Notes: generated by a model not told the origin, from the letters alone. Positions 18,946-33,807 are shown, numbered from the stretch's first letter. The stretch: DNA of 64,000 nucleotides from Pseudoalteromonas sp. A25 (GCF_009176705.1 NZ_AP021846.1:2388001-2452000); one strand, 5' to 3'. Numbers and translations are program-made.

Positions 18946-20619
18946 ATGCTTATAAATTTAGAAATTAAAAATTTTGCCATTGTAAATGCCTTAAATATCG
19001 AATGGCAGGCAGGTATGACTGCCATCACTGGTGAAACTGGTGCCGGTAAATCAATCGCCATTGATGCCCTATCGCTATGCTTAGGTGAGCGCGCTGACCC
19101 TGCAGCGATCCGCCCAGGGGCTGACAAAGCACAGATCAGCGCTCACTTTGATATCTCAACGTTACCCACCGCTCAGCAATTTTTAAAAGAGCACATGCTT
19201 AATAACGAAGAGCAAGACTGTATTTTACGCCGCGTGATCAGTAAGAATGGTCGCAGTAAAAGCTATATCAACGGCGTTGCTGTGACTGCCGGGCAATTAA
19301 AAGATTTAGGGCAATACTTAATTTCTATTCACGGTCAACATGCTCACCAGCTGCTGCTTAAACCCGAACATCAGTTGCATCTACTCGACGCTTATGCAGG
19401 CCACTATTCACTCGTGAATGCTGTCGCTACACAATATACCCATTTTAACAAGTTACAACGCGAATATTCAGAGCTGCAAAAGCAACAACAAGCCCAAGCT
19501 GCCAAGCAGCAACTACTTGAATATCAAGTCGCTGAGTTAGATGAATTTGCGCTCGAAGATAATGAATTTGCCGAAATAGAAGCAGAGCATGGGCGTCTTA
19601 GTCATAGCCAAACCATTATTGAAACTTGTCAAAGAGAGCTTGCCCATTTATACGAAGACGACCAAACGGTGCTGAGTCAACTACAGCATAGTACGCAGCA
19701 ATTTAGTGAACTGTCCAGCTATGATGGCAACTTGAGCCCTATCGCATTGATGCTTGAAGAAGCCGCAGTGCAAATTGAAGAAGCCTGCAGAGAGCTACGC
19801 AGCTACAGTGAAAACATCGACCAAGATCCAATGCGCTTGCAAGAAGTAGAGGAGCGGCTATCAAAAGCGATGGATTTATCTCGCAAACATGCTGTGAAGC
19901 CAGATGAACTTTATGACTTTCACCAGCAGTTAAAGTCAGAACTTGACGATATCAGCTCTGATTCGCAGCGCCTTGATGCGCTAGAACAAGAAATCGCAGA
20001 CGCGATACAAGCTTACAATATCGCCGCAAAAGGCTTGAGCGAAAGCAGGCAATCAGCCGCCAAACAACTTAATGAATTGATCAGCAACAGTATGACCTCG
20101 CTATCAATGGAGAATGGCCGTTTTGCGATTGAGTTAACGCAAAAAACACAACAAAAGCCTACAGCTAAAGGATTTGATGATATTGAATTTTTAGTTTCAA
20201 CTAATCCTGGCCAGCCGCTGCAACCGCTGGGTAAAGTAGCGTCCGGTGGTGAGTTGTCGAGAATAAGCTTAGCTATTCAAGTAATTATTGCCCAGCGTGT
20301 TACAACCCCTACCCTTATTTTCGATGAAGTAGATGTGGGCATTTCAGGGCCAACGGCATCGCAAGTGGGTAAGCTTTTAAGACAGCTAGGTAAATCGACC
20401 CAGGTGATCTGTGTAACCCATTTACCACAAGTAGCATGTAGCGGGCACCATCAATTTTTTGTTGCCAAGTCAGTTGAAAACGGTGAAACCTTTACTTCAA
20501 TGAAACCACTTGAACACGATATGCGGGTAGAAGAAATTGCCCGTTTAATTGGTGGAGATAAAATTAGTACAACAACCAAAGCCAGTGCCCAAGAATTACT
20601 CTCGGTACAAAGCGCGTAA
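18946..20619 (+). CDS. recN: DNA repair protein RecN
   Basis: A 557-residue SMC-like ATPase for double-strand-break repair. Walker A GETGAGKS is at residues 29-36, followed by long coiled coils (about 150-360), the ABC signature VASGGELSRISLAIQ, and Walker B TLIFDEVDVGISG. The D-loop and H-switch (VICVTHLPQVA) are present. Length is normal (E. coli 553). Two LexA boxes directly upstream indicate SOS control, as in E. coli. Confidence 0.97.
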   Translation: MLINLEIKNFAIVNALNIEWQAGMTAITGETGAGKSIAIDALSLCLGERADPAAIRPGADKAQISAHFDISTLPTAQQFLKEHMLNNEEQDCILRRVISKNGRSKSYINGVAVTAGQLKDLGQYLISIHGQHAHQLLLKPEHQLHLLDAYAGHYSLVNAVATQYTHFNKLQREYSELQKQQQAQAAKQQLLEYQVAELDEFALEDNEFAEIEAEHGRLSHSQTIIETCQRELAHLYEDDQTVLSQLQHSTQQFSELSSYDGNLSPIALMLEEAAVQIEEACRELRSYSENIDQDPMRLQEVEERLSKAMDLSRKHAVKPDELYDFHQQLKSELDDISSDSQRLDALEQEIADAIQAYNIAAKGLSESRQSAAKQLNELISNSMTSLSMENGRFAIELTQKTQQKPTAKGFDDIEFLVSTNPGQPLQPLGKVASGGELSRISLAIQVIIAQRVTTPTLIFDEVDVGISGPTASQVGKLLRQLGKSTQVICVTHLPQVACSGHHQFFVAKSVENGETFTSMKPLEHDMRVEEIARLIGGDKISTTTKASAQELLSVQSA

Positions 20620-20701
20620 GTTGATAATTGAATAGGAGCCGCTCATGCCAACTGACTTTTTGCTAGCTCCTTTTCCCCTAAATTTCAATAAATATTCTTT
20701 T

Positions 20702-20722
20702 AAAAAGGCCGCAAGAGCGGCC
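20702..20722 (-). terminator. Terminator-like hairpin facing recN (minus orientation)
   Basis: A perfect GGCCGC / GCGGCC stem with a 4-nt loop. The U-tract (five U, then AAAAG) is only on the minus strand, so it would end a leftward transcript, yet no minus-strand gene ends here. On the plus strand it could still weakly terminate recN. Confidence 0.6.
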
Positions 20723-20802
20723 ATGTAGTAATGATCAGTACCACACACGGCTAGTCACATATGTTCATGTACAACAAGTGGCTTATTATTACAGCTCGCT
20801 GT

Positions 20803-21003
20803 AATTAACCTCAGCTGCACATAAGAGAATTTGCCCAATAAAGCTATTTCGCTCACTCTCTTCGTTATTTTAATTTGTAATAGCTCGCTATTACTTCACG
20901 AAAATGCCTTGATAGTGAGCGAAATATCGTCATTGGATATTGAAGGGGTTGCAATGTCTCTCTTCTGAGCTATCAAAACTCTTATCCGCAGCTGAGGTTA
21001 ATT
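20803..21003. repeat. 201-bp element with terminal inverted repeats (MITE-like)
   Basis: The outer ends 20803-20827 and 20979-21003 are inverted copies, 23 of 25 bases identical (AATTAACCTCAGCTG... and ...CAGCTGAGGTTAATT). A second perfect inverted pair lies inside (TATTTCGCTCACT at 20845-20857, AGTGAGCGAAATA at 20914-20926), and a small perfect hairpin sits at 20877-20894. There is no open reading frame of note. It could be a nonautonomous mobile element or a structured RNA. It fills much of the 618-base gap after recN. Confidence 0.6.
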
Positions 21004-21237
21004 AGTTTGTTGTTTATTATTTTTCGTTGTTTCCATTATTTAGCCACCACAGTACCTAACCATATAGCTAACCGTCTTCATTAAGCGGCTCGAAAAACAC
21101 GAAATAAATTGTTTCAAAACGTGGATTAAACGCCAATTTACAAGGTGTGTTTTTAGTGTAAATATTAACCAGAAGGCAACTTGTATGCCGGCACTTTTAG
21201 AGTGGCTTTGCACTTAAGCAATTGGTAAGGGAAATAT

Positions 21238-21681
21238 ATGAACACGTTAAGGTATGTATTTTCGCAGAACGAAAAATATGATGGTATTCGCCCCATTAAT
21301 ATCTATGCTATGCGACTGATTTACATTTTAATGGCGACAATTTTAGCCTTTGATGTTTGGTCGTACATCATTTCTTATGAGCACGCTTGGGACCCGAGCG
21401 ATGCGATGGACTGGAGTGTGTGGGCAGCGTTTTCACTGTTCGCTCTGATAGGCATATTTAAACCGGTAAAAATGATCCCCATCTTACTGCTAGAAATCGC
21501 TTACAAGTGTATTTGGCTAGCACTGGTTGCCTTACCGCTTTATCACGCAGGTACGCTGTCTGACGATACAACCGATGGTATGTTGTTCCCATTTTTGTTG
21601 ATTGTTTTACCCATCCTTGCAATACCTTGGGGTTATGTCATTAATACGTATTTAAAACCATCAAATAAAAAGCATGCATAG
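21238..21681 (+). CDS. Hypothetical four-helix membrane protein
   Basis: 147 residues with four predicted membrane helices (about 24-46, 62-80, 82-102 and 116-138). The short loops contain a Trp/Asp-rich stretch (HAWDPSDAMDWSVWAAF). No family was recognised. GGAA precedes the ATG and a terminator follows, so it is a single-gene unit between the inverted-repeat element and the ceramidase gene. Confidence 0.7.
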   Translation: MNTLRYVFSQNEKYDGIRPINIYAMRLIYILMATILAFDVWSYIISYEHAWDPSDAMDWSVWAAFSLFALIGIFKPVKMIPILLLEIAYKCIWLALVALPLYHAGTLSDDTTDGMLFPFLLIVLPILAIPWGYVINTYLKPSNKKHA

Positions 21682-21688
21682 TGCTTCA

Positions 21689-21714
21689 AAGCGCTTCAAA
21701 TCACGAAGCGCTTT
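21689..21714 (+). terminator. Terminator after the four-helix membrane protein
   Basis: Stem AAGCGCTTC / GAAGCGCTT with a 7-nt loop and a short U-tract (TTTTCT), 8 bases past the stop. Confidence 0.7.
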
Positions 21715-22000
21715 TCTCCTGAGGCGGCCATGTTGGATGGCATCGCTTCGCAACTTATTCAGCCTGTCTGCTAATACGTTATTGCGCTTGTTATGGTGCC
21801 AATAGCCATGCAATCAAAGCAACTCCTACTCCACGACATAAAAACAATTTGTTAGGCTAATATTACTATTTTGTTTCATTTAGTAATGCGATTTAATCTT
21901 TTCCCTATCTCGCGAGTATAGAAAGCGCCGCCCTTTATGGGTATTCATCCTTCCTAACAAAAAACATAGCTTTGCTAATTGGCTCAGCTTGAGGATTTGT
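21715..22000. other. Intergenic region upstream of the ceramidase gene
   Basis: About 285 bases with no gene or repeat that I can support. The last 60 bases should hold the ceramidase promoter; no clear -35/-10 pair stands out. Confidence 0.4.
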
Positions 22001-24115
22001 ATGATTTTTTATAACTCAAAATATGCACACTGGTTTAAGAAACTTGCCAGCTTTACCCTGTTGCTCCTAAGCTTAGGCGCAAAAGCAAATAATGATTGGA
22101 TCATTGGCACAGGCATTTACGATATCACCGGACCTGCTGCCGATAGAGGTATGGTAGGCTACGGAGATATTGCACAAACAACCAAAGGCATACACACAAG
22201 ACTCTGGTCACGTGCGTTTGTTATTGGCACCCCCACGAACGATCGATACATTGCTTTTGTAAGCGCCGACCTACAAAGCATTACACAAAGTGTTCACCAA
22301 GGTGTGTTAAAGAAAATAGCGAGCGATCCATTACTTGCCCCCTACTTCAACCAAAGCAACGTGATGATCAGTGCAACCCATGTTCATGTTGGCCCCGGTG
22401 GCTATGATCATAATATCATGCTCAATATGAGCGCACTTGGCTATGATGCGAATAACTATAACACCATCGTCAACGGTATTTATGTGTCCATTCGCAGTGC
22501 GTTTTTCAGTAAGGGGTTTGGCAGTATAAAAGTGAATGAAGGGCAATTATCAGGTGCAGCGATTAATCGCAATCCAACCGCTTATCGTCAAAACACAGAT
22601 GCTGATAATTACTCTAAAAACATCAACGAAACCATGACGCTCTTGAAATTTGTAAAAACTAACGGGCAAGAAATCGGCATGCTGAACTGGTTTGGTGTTC
22701 ACAACGTATCGAGCAGTCAAAGTCAAAGGCTCATTACGGGCGACAATAAAGGGCTTGCAGCGCAGTTATTTGAAAAACAAAAAGGCGCAAATTGGCCGCT
22801 ATCAGGCCAGTTTGTTGCAGCATTTGCCAATAGCGAAGAAGGCGATGTGTCACCCAATGTATGCGGGCCAGAAAATGGTTGCGCGGGTAAAGGAAACAAT
22901 GAAGGCAACGTGGCGCTATCTGCGCAAAAGCAATATAGCAAAGCCATGAGTTTATACAATTCTGCGTCTGAAGCATTAAGTGGCCAGCTAGATTTTCGTT
23001 TCCAATACGCGAAAATGCCCGGCTTTAATGTTTCAAGTCACTATTCGGGCGACAGCAACCAAGCGCTATGCGAAGGTGCAATTGGTTTTTCAATGACCGC
23101 AGGTGCAACTCATGATGGCCCTTCTGGTCAAGCTGGTGTGTTTGAAGGTATGACACAAGATAACGAAGGTTCAGCATGGGATCGCAGTACAGCGATTGGC
23201 GCGGTCAGCGGTGCTTTCAAGTTCATTAACGACTTTGGCGGTTTACTCGGGTTTGATAAAAACGTACTGGGCAGTAAAACTCATGAAAGTTGCCAATACC
23301 CAAAACCAACCTTTTTACCCATCAAATTGGGTGCTGCTGCACACCTTTACACCGATACGTTACCGTTCCAATTATTTCAAATTGGTAATATGGCATTGAT
23401 TGGTATCCCCGGTGAGATTACCACCATGGCCGCTCGCAGGCTACGTAACGACCTGCAAGCTACACTTGCTGCAAAAGGTATAACTAGAGTCGTGTTCGCA
23501 GGTTTAGCGAATGCATATGGTGGATATATCACCACCAAAGAGGAATATCGCGTTCAATATTACGAAGGCGCGCATAACCTTTTCGGTCAGTATACGCTTG
23601 CAGCCTACCGTCAAATCTATTCAGGTCTCGCAGGTGCTTTGAGCAGCGGCCAAAATGTGAATGTAGGCCCCACACCACTAGATTGGTCAAACAAGCAAAA
23701 AGTCAATGCGATTGGCGTGGTTTATGACGACAAACGCTTGTGGGAGTCTTTTGGCCAAACTTGGCAAAATGCAAACAGCCGTTACAATCGAGGAGACACG
23801 GTCAAGGTCAAGTTTCGCTCGGGCCATCCGCAAAATAACTTTAAGACGATGTCGAGCTTTATGGAAGTTCAGCGCAACATCAACGGCAATTGGACGACGG
23901 TACTAACTGATAATGACTTCAGTACCAAGTTTAAGTGGATAAGAGATACGGCGCCCGATTGTCTGGCATGTTCATTCGCGCAGCTAGAGTGGACCATTGA
24001 CGCGACTATGCCATCCGGCACTTACCGCATCAAACATCATGGGCATTGGAAAAGTGGTTGGGATAGCAAAATACGCAGCTACTCCGGTTCCAGTCGGTCA
24101 TTTTCAGTAAACTAA
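22001..24115 (+). CDS. Secreted neutral/alkaline ceramidase
   Basis: A 704-residue zinc amidase that hydrolyses ceramide to sphingosine and fatty acid. The start at ATG 22001 has GAGG six bases upstream and gives a signal peptide ending ...SLGAKA. Family landmarks: GTGIYDITGPAADRGMVGYG, FVSADLQS, the zinc-site THVHVGPGGYDH, a second site GVHNVSS, and FVAAFANSEEGDVSPN with the nucleophilic serine of the GDxSPN motif. The C-terminal ~150 residues form the beta-sandwich domain of bacterial ceramidases. These bacteria do not normally make sphingolipids, so eukaryotic or dietary ceramide is the likely substrate (inferred). Confidence 0.92.
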   Translation: MIFYNSKYAHWFKKLASFTLLLLSLGAKANNDWIIGTGIYDITGPAADRGMVGYGDIAQTTKGIHTRLWSRAFVIGTPTNDRYIAFVSADLQSITQSVHQGVLKKIASDPLLAPYFNQSNVMISATHVHVGPGGYDHNIMLNMSALGYDANNYNTIVNGIYVSIRSAFFSKGFGSIKVNEGQLSGAAINRNPTAYRQNTDADNYSKNINETMTLLKFVKTNGQEIGMLNWFGVHNVSSSQSQRLITGDNKGLAAQLFEKQKGANWPLSGQFVAAFANSEEGDVSPNVCGPENGCAGKGNNEGNVALSAQKQYSKAMSLYNSASEALSGQLDFRFQYAKMPGFNVSSHYSGDSNQALCEGAIGFSMTAGATHDGPSGQAGVFEGMTQDNEGSAWDRSTAIGAVSGAFKFINDFGGLLGFDKNVLGSKTHESCQYPKPTFLPIKLGAAAHLYTDTLPFQLFQIGNMALIGIPGEITTMAARRLRNDLQATLAAKGITRVVFAGLANAYGGYITTKEEYRVQYYEGAHNLFGQYTLAAYRQIYSGLAGALSSGQNVNVGPTPLDWSNKQKVNAIGVVYDDKRLWESFGQTWQNANSRYNRGDTVKVKFRSGHPQNNFKTMSSFMEVQRNINGNWTTVLTDNDFSTKFKWIRDTAPDCLACSFAQLEWTIDATMPSGTYRIKHHGHWKSGWDSKIRSYSGSSRSFSVN

Positions 24116-24125
24116 CCAATAATAC

Positions 24126-24158
24126 AAAGAGGCCTAGCATCACTAAGCCTCTTTTTTT
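24126..24158. terminator. Terminator shared by convergent genes
   Basis: Stem AAAGAGGC / GCCTCTTT with inner TAG/CTA pairing and a T-tract on the plus strand, between the ceramidase gene and the decarboxylase-fold gene. Confidence 0.78.
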
Positions 24159-24192
24159 AAGGGTTGTCGTTAAGCTGGAATTAAACAAAAGC

Positions 24193-25083
24193 CTATCGCT
24201 CATCGCTAAAAGCAAACGGTGCCACAAAATTGCTATTCGCCAGATCAAAACACGCATCCATGTGCGCTGTATACCGCGTTTCAAGCGGTTGTGGTTCTAT
24301 CTCTAACTCTCTGAGCATTTGCGCTTTTGGGCCATGGCCTAAAATCAAGAATTTTGGGTCATCTTCCCCTTTTTGCCACAAGCGGCTGATATTTTTATTC
24401 ACGTTAAAGCCACCTTTAAAATGTGTTGGGCTTTGCAACAGCTTTGTGCCCAAGCGAGAGTATAAATTCGATGCAACATCAAAGTGCTGTGCTTTACCCT
24501 GTGTGGGCACTTTAAGCGTGAGATAATGATCGCCCTTAGCGTCGATGGCTCTGCTGGTGCAGTAATGGTTATCAGTTTGGATCTCAACCGTTTCAACCTC
24601 TTTTGGCAGGCCCCATATTTCACGGCCTCTAATTCGATTCTCCTCAGAAGTCACAGGCATATGAAATACGTAATAACCAAATTTATCTAAACTTTGCATG
24701 AGCATTGGCAGTACTGGCACATTCACTAAGGGGTCAACCATGACTGGAATGGTCATGGCAATCTCATTATAAGGAGCAAGCCCCAGCACGCGCTTATATT
24801 GATAACATGAGAATGTAACCAGCGCCCGCCCTCTTGGCATGGCTACCGGCTTCATTTTTGGGTGAGGCAACAACGCTTGCGCCCGTTTGTAATCACACAA
24901 AAATACAGCAATAGCGCAACTCACATCACCATATAAAGTGGGAAACAGATAATTTTTACTCACCTGCTCATTCAATTTCAGCGGGCTGCTTGCATGGCGT
25001 AGTTCAAAACGATTAAAAAATGGCGATGAAAATTGTGAACGGTTATCTAATAAACTCGGGGCAATTTGGTAGTTGGGTTGCAT
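24193..25083 (-). CDS. Acetoacetate-decarboxylase-family protein
   Basis: About 296 residues. The core shows the ADC fold: PRGRALVTFSCYQYKRVLGLAPYNEIAMTIPV and GREIWGLPKEVETVEI. The lysine in LPKEV aligns with the Schiff-base Lys115 of clostridial acetoacetate decarboxylase, but the neighbouring lysine that tunes its pKa is Glu here, so true decarboxylase activity is doubtful. The start is uncertain: ATG 25083 (GAG upstream) is preferred over ATG 25128 and GTG 25134. It is divergent from a LuxR-type regulator. Confidence 0.8.
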   Translation of the reverse strand: MQPNYQIAPSLLDNRSQFSSPFFNRFELRHASSPLKLNEQVSKNYLFPTLYGDVSCAIAVFLCDYKRAQALLPHPKMKPVAMPRGRALVTFSCYQYKRVLGLAPYNEIAMTIPVMVDPLVNVPVLPMLMQSLDKFGYYVFHMPVTSEENRIRGREIWGLPKEVETVEIQTDNHYCTSRAIDAKGDHYLTLKVPTQGKAQHFDVASNLYSRLGTKLLQSPTHFKGGFNVNKNISRLWQKGEDDPKFLILGHGPKAQMLRELEIEPQPLETRYTAHMDACFDLANSNFVAPFAFSDER

Positions 25084-25273
25084 ATCGGTCTCATAAATGC
25101 GTGTAATACTGATATTGTGACCATACATGCGCACGCAACCAATAGTAGATATGACCTAAGCTGAAGTGTTAAAGTAACATTACACTTTCGTTACAACAGA
25201 GGCAGTTTTACTGAAAAAGGTTGAAGTTACGCAACTCTCCTTTGTAAGTTTAGTCCTCACGAAAAGCAGCATT

Positions 25274-26236
25274 ATGACAACAATAACCAACCAAGAAGCT
25301 CTGATCAGCACGCTCTACCGTGAGGCAACACGGGTTCCGCCCGACCAATATCGAGTGTGGGCGTTAGAACAACTATCTAGAGTCATTGAATTTGATGCCG
25401 CGTTTTGGGGCAGCGGTAACAGTGCCGATATTCACTTTCACTATGTTTGCCATATCGGTTTAGACGACAACTACGCCCATCATTTGCAAAAAACCTTACC
25501 GCTCAACCCCATCAAAGACATGGTCATAAGCAACTTGGGCAGACCGGTTAACATGCAAGATGCCTTCGCGGATGACGATTTTTATCAGTCTCAGTTATAC
25601 CATCAACTTTTTAAGCCTTATGGTATTGAGCGCATATTGGCCGCTGGGCACTTTGATAATGACAACGGCCTGTACTCATTGATCAGCCTTTATCGCTTTG
25701 ACCGTGAACACGTTTTCACGCGCGAAGAACAGCAAATACAAGAACGCATGGTGTTTCATTTAGTCAGCGCACTCTCTCACGCATTCTTTCTACATTTGCG
25801 TGTGGGCACCGCGTTAGAACAAACCAAAGATCACGCCTCTTCAGCTATTTGCGATTTGAACGGCTGCTTTCATGAAGTACAACCGCGATTTGTAACTCTG
25901 TTAAATCAACACTTTCCAAACCGCTCCGATGTAACCTTACCCTTTCCCATTGGCAAAGACCAAACAATGGTCGAGATCAATAATTTGTCCATCACATTTA
26001 AGTCGCTTGGTAAGCTTGTTTTAGTCACGTTGCGCTTACCTGGGCCATTAGACGTACTCAGTCAGCGTGAAAAACAAATAGTAACCTGGATCTGCAAAGG
26101 CCTCAGCTTTAAAGAAGTAGCCAAGCAACTCGAGGTTGCACCGTCAACGGTGTCTAATCATTTGTATCGTATTTATGAAAAGGTAGGCATCAACAGTCGC
26201 AGTGAACTGGCCCAGTTGGTGGATAGTCAGAATTAA
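25274..26236 (+). CDS. LuxR-type helix-turn-helix transcriptional regulator
   Basis: 320 residues. The C-terminal GerE/LuxR HTH is at about 257-315: LSQREKQIVTWICKGLSFKEVAKQLEVAPSTVSNHL. The N-terminal ~200 residues look like a sensory domain (GAF/PAS-like by length and composition), but no ligand motif is visible and it lacks the receiver aspartate of NarL-type regulators. It is transcribed divergently from the decarboxylase-fold gene across about 190 bases, so it probably regulates that gene (inferred from layout). Confidence 0.82.
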   Translation: MTTITNQEALISTLYREATRVPPDQYRVWALEQLSRVIEFDAAFWGSGNSADIHFHYVCHIGLDDNYAHHLQKTLPLNPIKDMVISNLGRPVNMQDAFADDDFYQSQLYHQLFKPYGIERILAAGHFDNDNGLYSLISLYRFDREHVFTREEQQIQERMVFHLVSALSHAFFLHLRVGTALEQTKDHASSAICDLNGCFHEVQPRFVTLLNQHFPNRSDVTLPFPIGKDQTMVEINNLSITFKSLGKLVLVTLRLPGPLDVLSQREKQIVTWICKGLSFKEVAKQLEVAPSTVSNHLYRIYEKVGINSRSELAQLVDSQN

Positions 26237-26352
26237 TTTTGCATATGCCATTAAAAGAGCGCTTCCATCATAGGCTCAGAGCCTGTCACATACGTACAGG
26301 CTGTTAGTCAGATTGGTAGTTTTTGATCTTTATATTGTGAAGCAAGTGACTT

Positions 26353-26388
26353 GACCCCTTGCCTTTTAGTGACCCCTTGCCTTTTAGG
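26353..26388. repeat. Perfect tandem duplication of 18 bases
   Basis: TGACCCCTTGCCTTTTAG occurs twice, end to end, just before the 3' end of the minus-strand membrane protein gene. It lies outside any coding region. Confidence 0.9.
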
Positions 26389-26397
26389 GCTACACAA

Positions 26398-27048
26398 CTA
26401 ATTGATTTTCTCTCTTATTTCATATAGATGGTCGAGTAATGTGTCTAATTCATTAAGCAAATCATCTAGAGAATTCAGAGGCTTATCGCTATTTAACTTT
26501 GGCATATTTTCAAGAGTAAGTTCTTTTTTACAAGTTATCTGCTGCTTTAATTGTTCCGCAAAGACCTGAATTCCAAAAATAGTACCTGAAATCCTAGCTA
26601 TCAGATCAATGCTTTCACCTTGTAAATACTTATATAAGTTACGTTCAAATAATGATTCATAACGCATCTCGATACGAGCGGCCACTTCAACCAATGCTAT
26701 TGGTGGTCTGTTGTTTTCAATACAATGTTTAACGTACCCAACTTTAGCTTTTAGGTCTTTTACAATAACAATTGCATGATGAGTTGACTGTACAGTTTCA
26801 ACTCTTTGTTCATTTTCTTCCAATATACGGTTATTGATTATCAGCCGGTTAGCAACCTGTACAACTAGAAGAGCAGTTAAAGGGGGCAATAAAGATTTAG
26901 CCCCCTCGAATAGATAGTTAAAATCTTTAATATAAAGGCAATAAATAATTCTGAAGAGAACAAGACAACAGTACGTTATCAATAACCAAGTAAGCCACTT
27001 TATGTCACGATCAATAGTTTCATACTTTTTTACTAAATCGAAAATCAT
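26398..27048 (-). CDS. Hypothetical membrane protein with helical cytoplasmic tail
   Basis: 216 residues. Two hydrophobic segments (about 20-40 and 52-68) are followed by a charged helical region (EENEQRVETVQSTHHAIVIV onward) and a C-terminal coiled-coil-like stretch (LDDLLNELDTLLDHLYEIRE). No family was recognised. It is single, AT-rich, flanked by repeats and has no clear partners, which suggests an accessory gene. Confidence 0.6.
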   Translation of the reverse strand: MIFDLVKKYETIDRDIKWLTWLLITYCCLVLFRIIYCLYIKDFNYLFEGAKSLLPPLTALLVVQVANRLIINNRILEENEQRVETVQSTHHAIVIVKDLKAKVGYVKHCIENNRPPIALVEVAARIEMRYESLFERNLYKYLQGESIDLIARISGTIFGIQVFAEQLKQQITCKKELTLENMPKLNSDKPLNSLDDLLNELDTLLDHLYEIREKIN

Positions 27049-27286
27049 CGAACTTCCTAGTAGCCCTAACAGCCCATTCAGCCCCTTTTGGTAGTTTATA
27101 ACACACCAAAGCGACTCATATTACATACCGTTATAATTCCACCAATAATTGCCAATGTAAACAAGCATATAACACAGCGGAAAATTCCAGTTTGTCGCTT
27201 TACCCCAAAACAGCGAGGAATAATGTTTTAGGACAAAATTCGGCACTTTGTATAAAACGGCATAACTTTGCTCTCTACTAACGGCT

Positions 27287-27549
27287 GCTTCTGACATTTT
27301 TCAGCCCTTAAACTCAAGTCCAATAGTCACTTTTAGCCAGCAGCTTAACGTAGTCAGTCGGGTTATTTCTAAGTAACAGCATGATTTCTAGTCGGATGGC
27401 GGCGCTGCGCACCTTATACCGACCTACACCAAAAGGTAGGTTGGTTAAGCCGAAGGCGCCACCCAACAAAGTTTCAGATTCAGGCATTGGAACTACGCTT
27501 CTGGCATTTTCCAGCCGTTAATCTCAGGTCCAAATGCCACTTTTAACCA
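27287..27549. repeat. Two diverged 53-bp direct repeats around a palindrome
   Basis: 27287-27339 and 27497-27549 are direct copies, about 44 of 53 bases identical, 210 bases apart. Read on the minus strand, the right copy is open (WLKVAFGPEINGWKMPEA), while the left copy carries a stop at the equivalent of GW. Between them, 27434-27470 forms a hairpin-prone GTTGG...CCCAAC block. The 27049-27667 gap holds no other feature apart from the gltD terminator; it looks like decayed repeat DNA or gene remnants. Confidence 0.55.
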
Positions 27550-27597
27550 ACCGTTTAGATACGCGCTTCACAAAGCATATCGATAAACCAAACCCAA

Positions 27598-27621
27598 CAA
27601 AAAAGCCCGCTTGTGCGGGCT
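27598..27621 (-). terminator. Terminator of gltBD
   Basis: Stem AGCCCGC / GCGGGCT, loop TTGT, six U on the minus strand, about 47 bases after the gltD stop. Confidence 0.88.
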
Positions 27622-27667
27622 CGATGGTCTTACTACTTAGTTTGAAACTAATTTCTAAATAGAGTGA

Positions 27668-33546
<5,879 letters not shown>

Positions 33547-33807
33547 GGACTCCTCCCCTTGCTACAACTGCCGTTGGTTACACTTCTAACGATATTTTTG
33601 GCAGATATTCAAAATTAGCGAGGTTTTATATGCGAGTCAACAAAATTATGAATACATATTCATGAACTTGAATATTTCTCATTGGTATCAAAAATTAACA
33701 AGACACTTCTAAAATAGGATAAAAGTCGCAAAAAAAGATTAAAAAAAGAACATGACACCAGTGTCATTTTAAATTTAAAGTTAAGCTCGTTAAGCTGAAA
33801 GATACAG

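Noticed and set aside
20620..21237. tRNA or rRNA gene in the recN downstream gap
   Set aside because: The hairpins there do not form a cloverleaf and there is no TTCRANY-type T-loop or CCA end.
26237..27667. Insertion sequence or toxin-antitoxin pair
   Set aside because: No transposase-like frame, no terminal repeats around the region and only one coding gene; repeats there are small and decayed.
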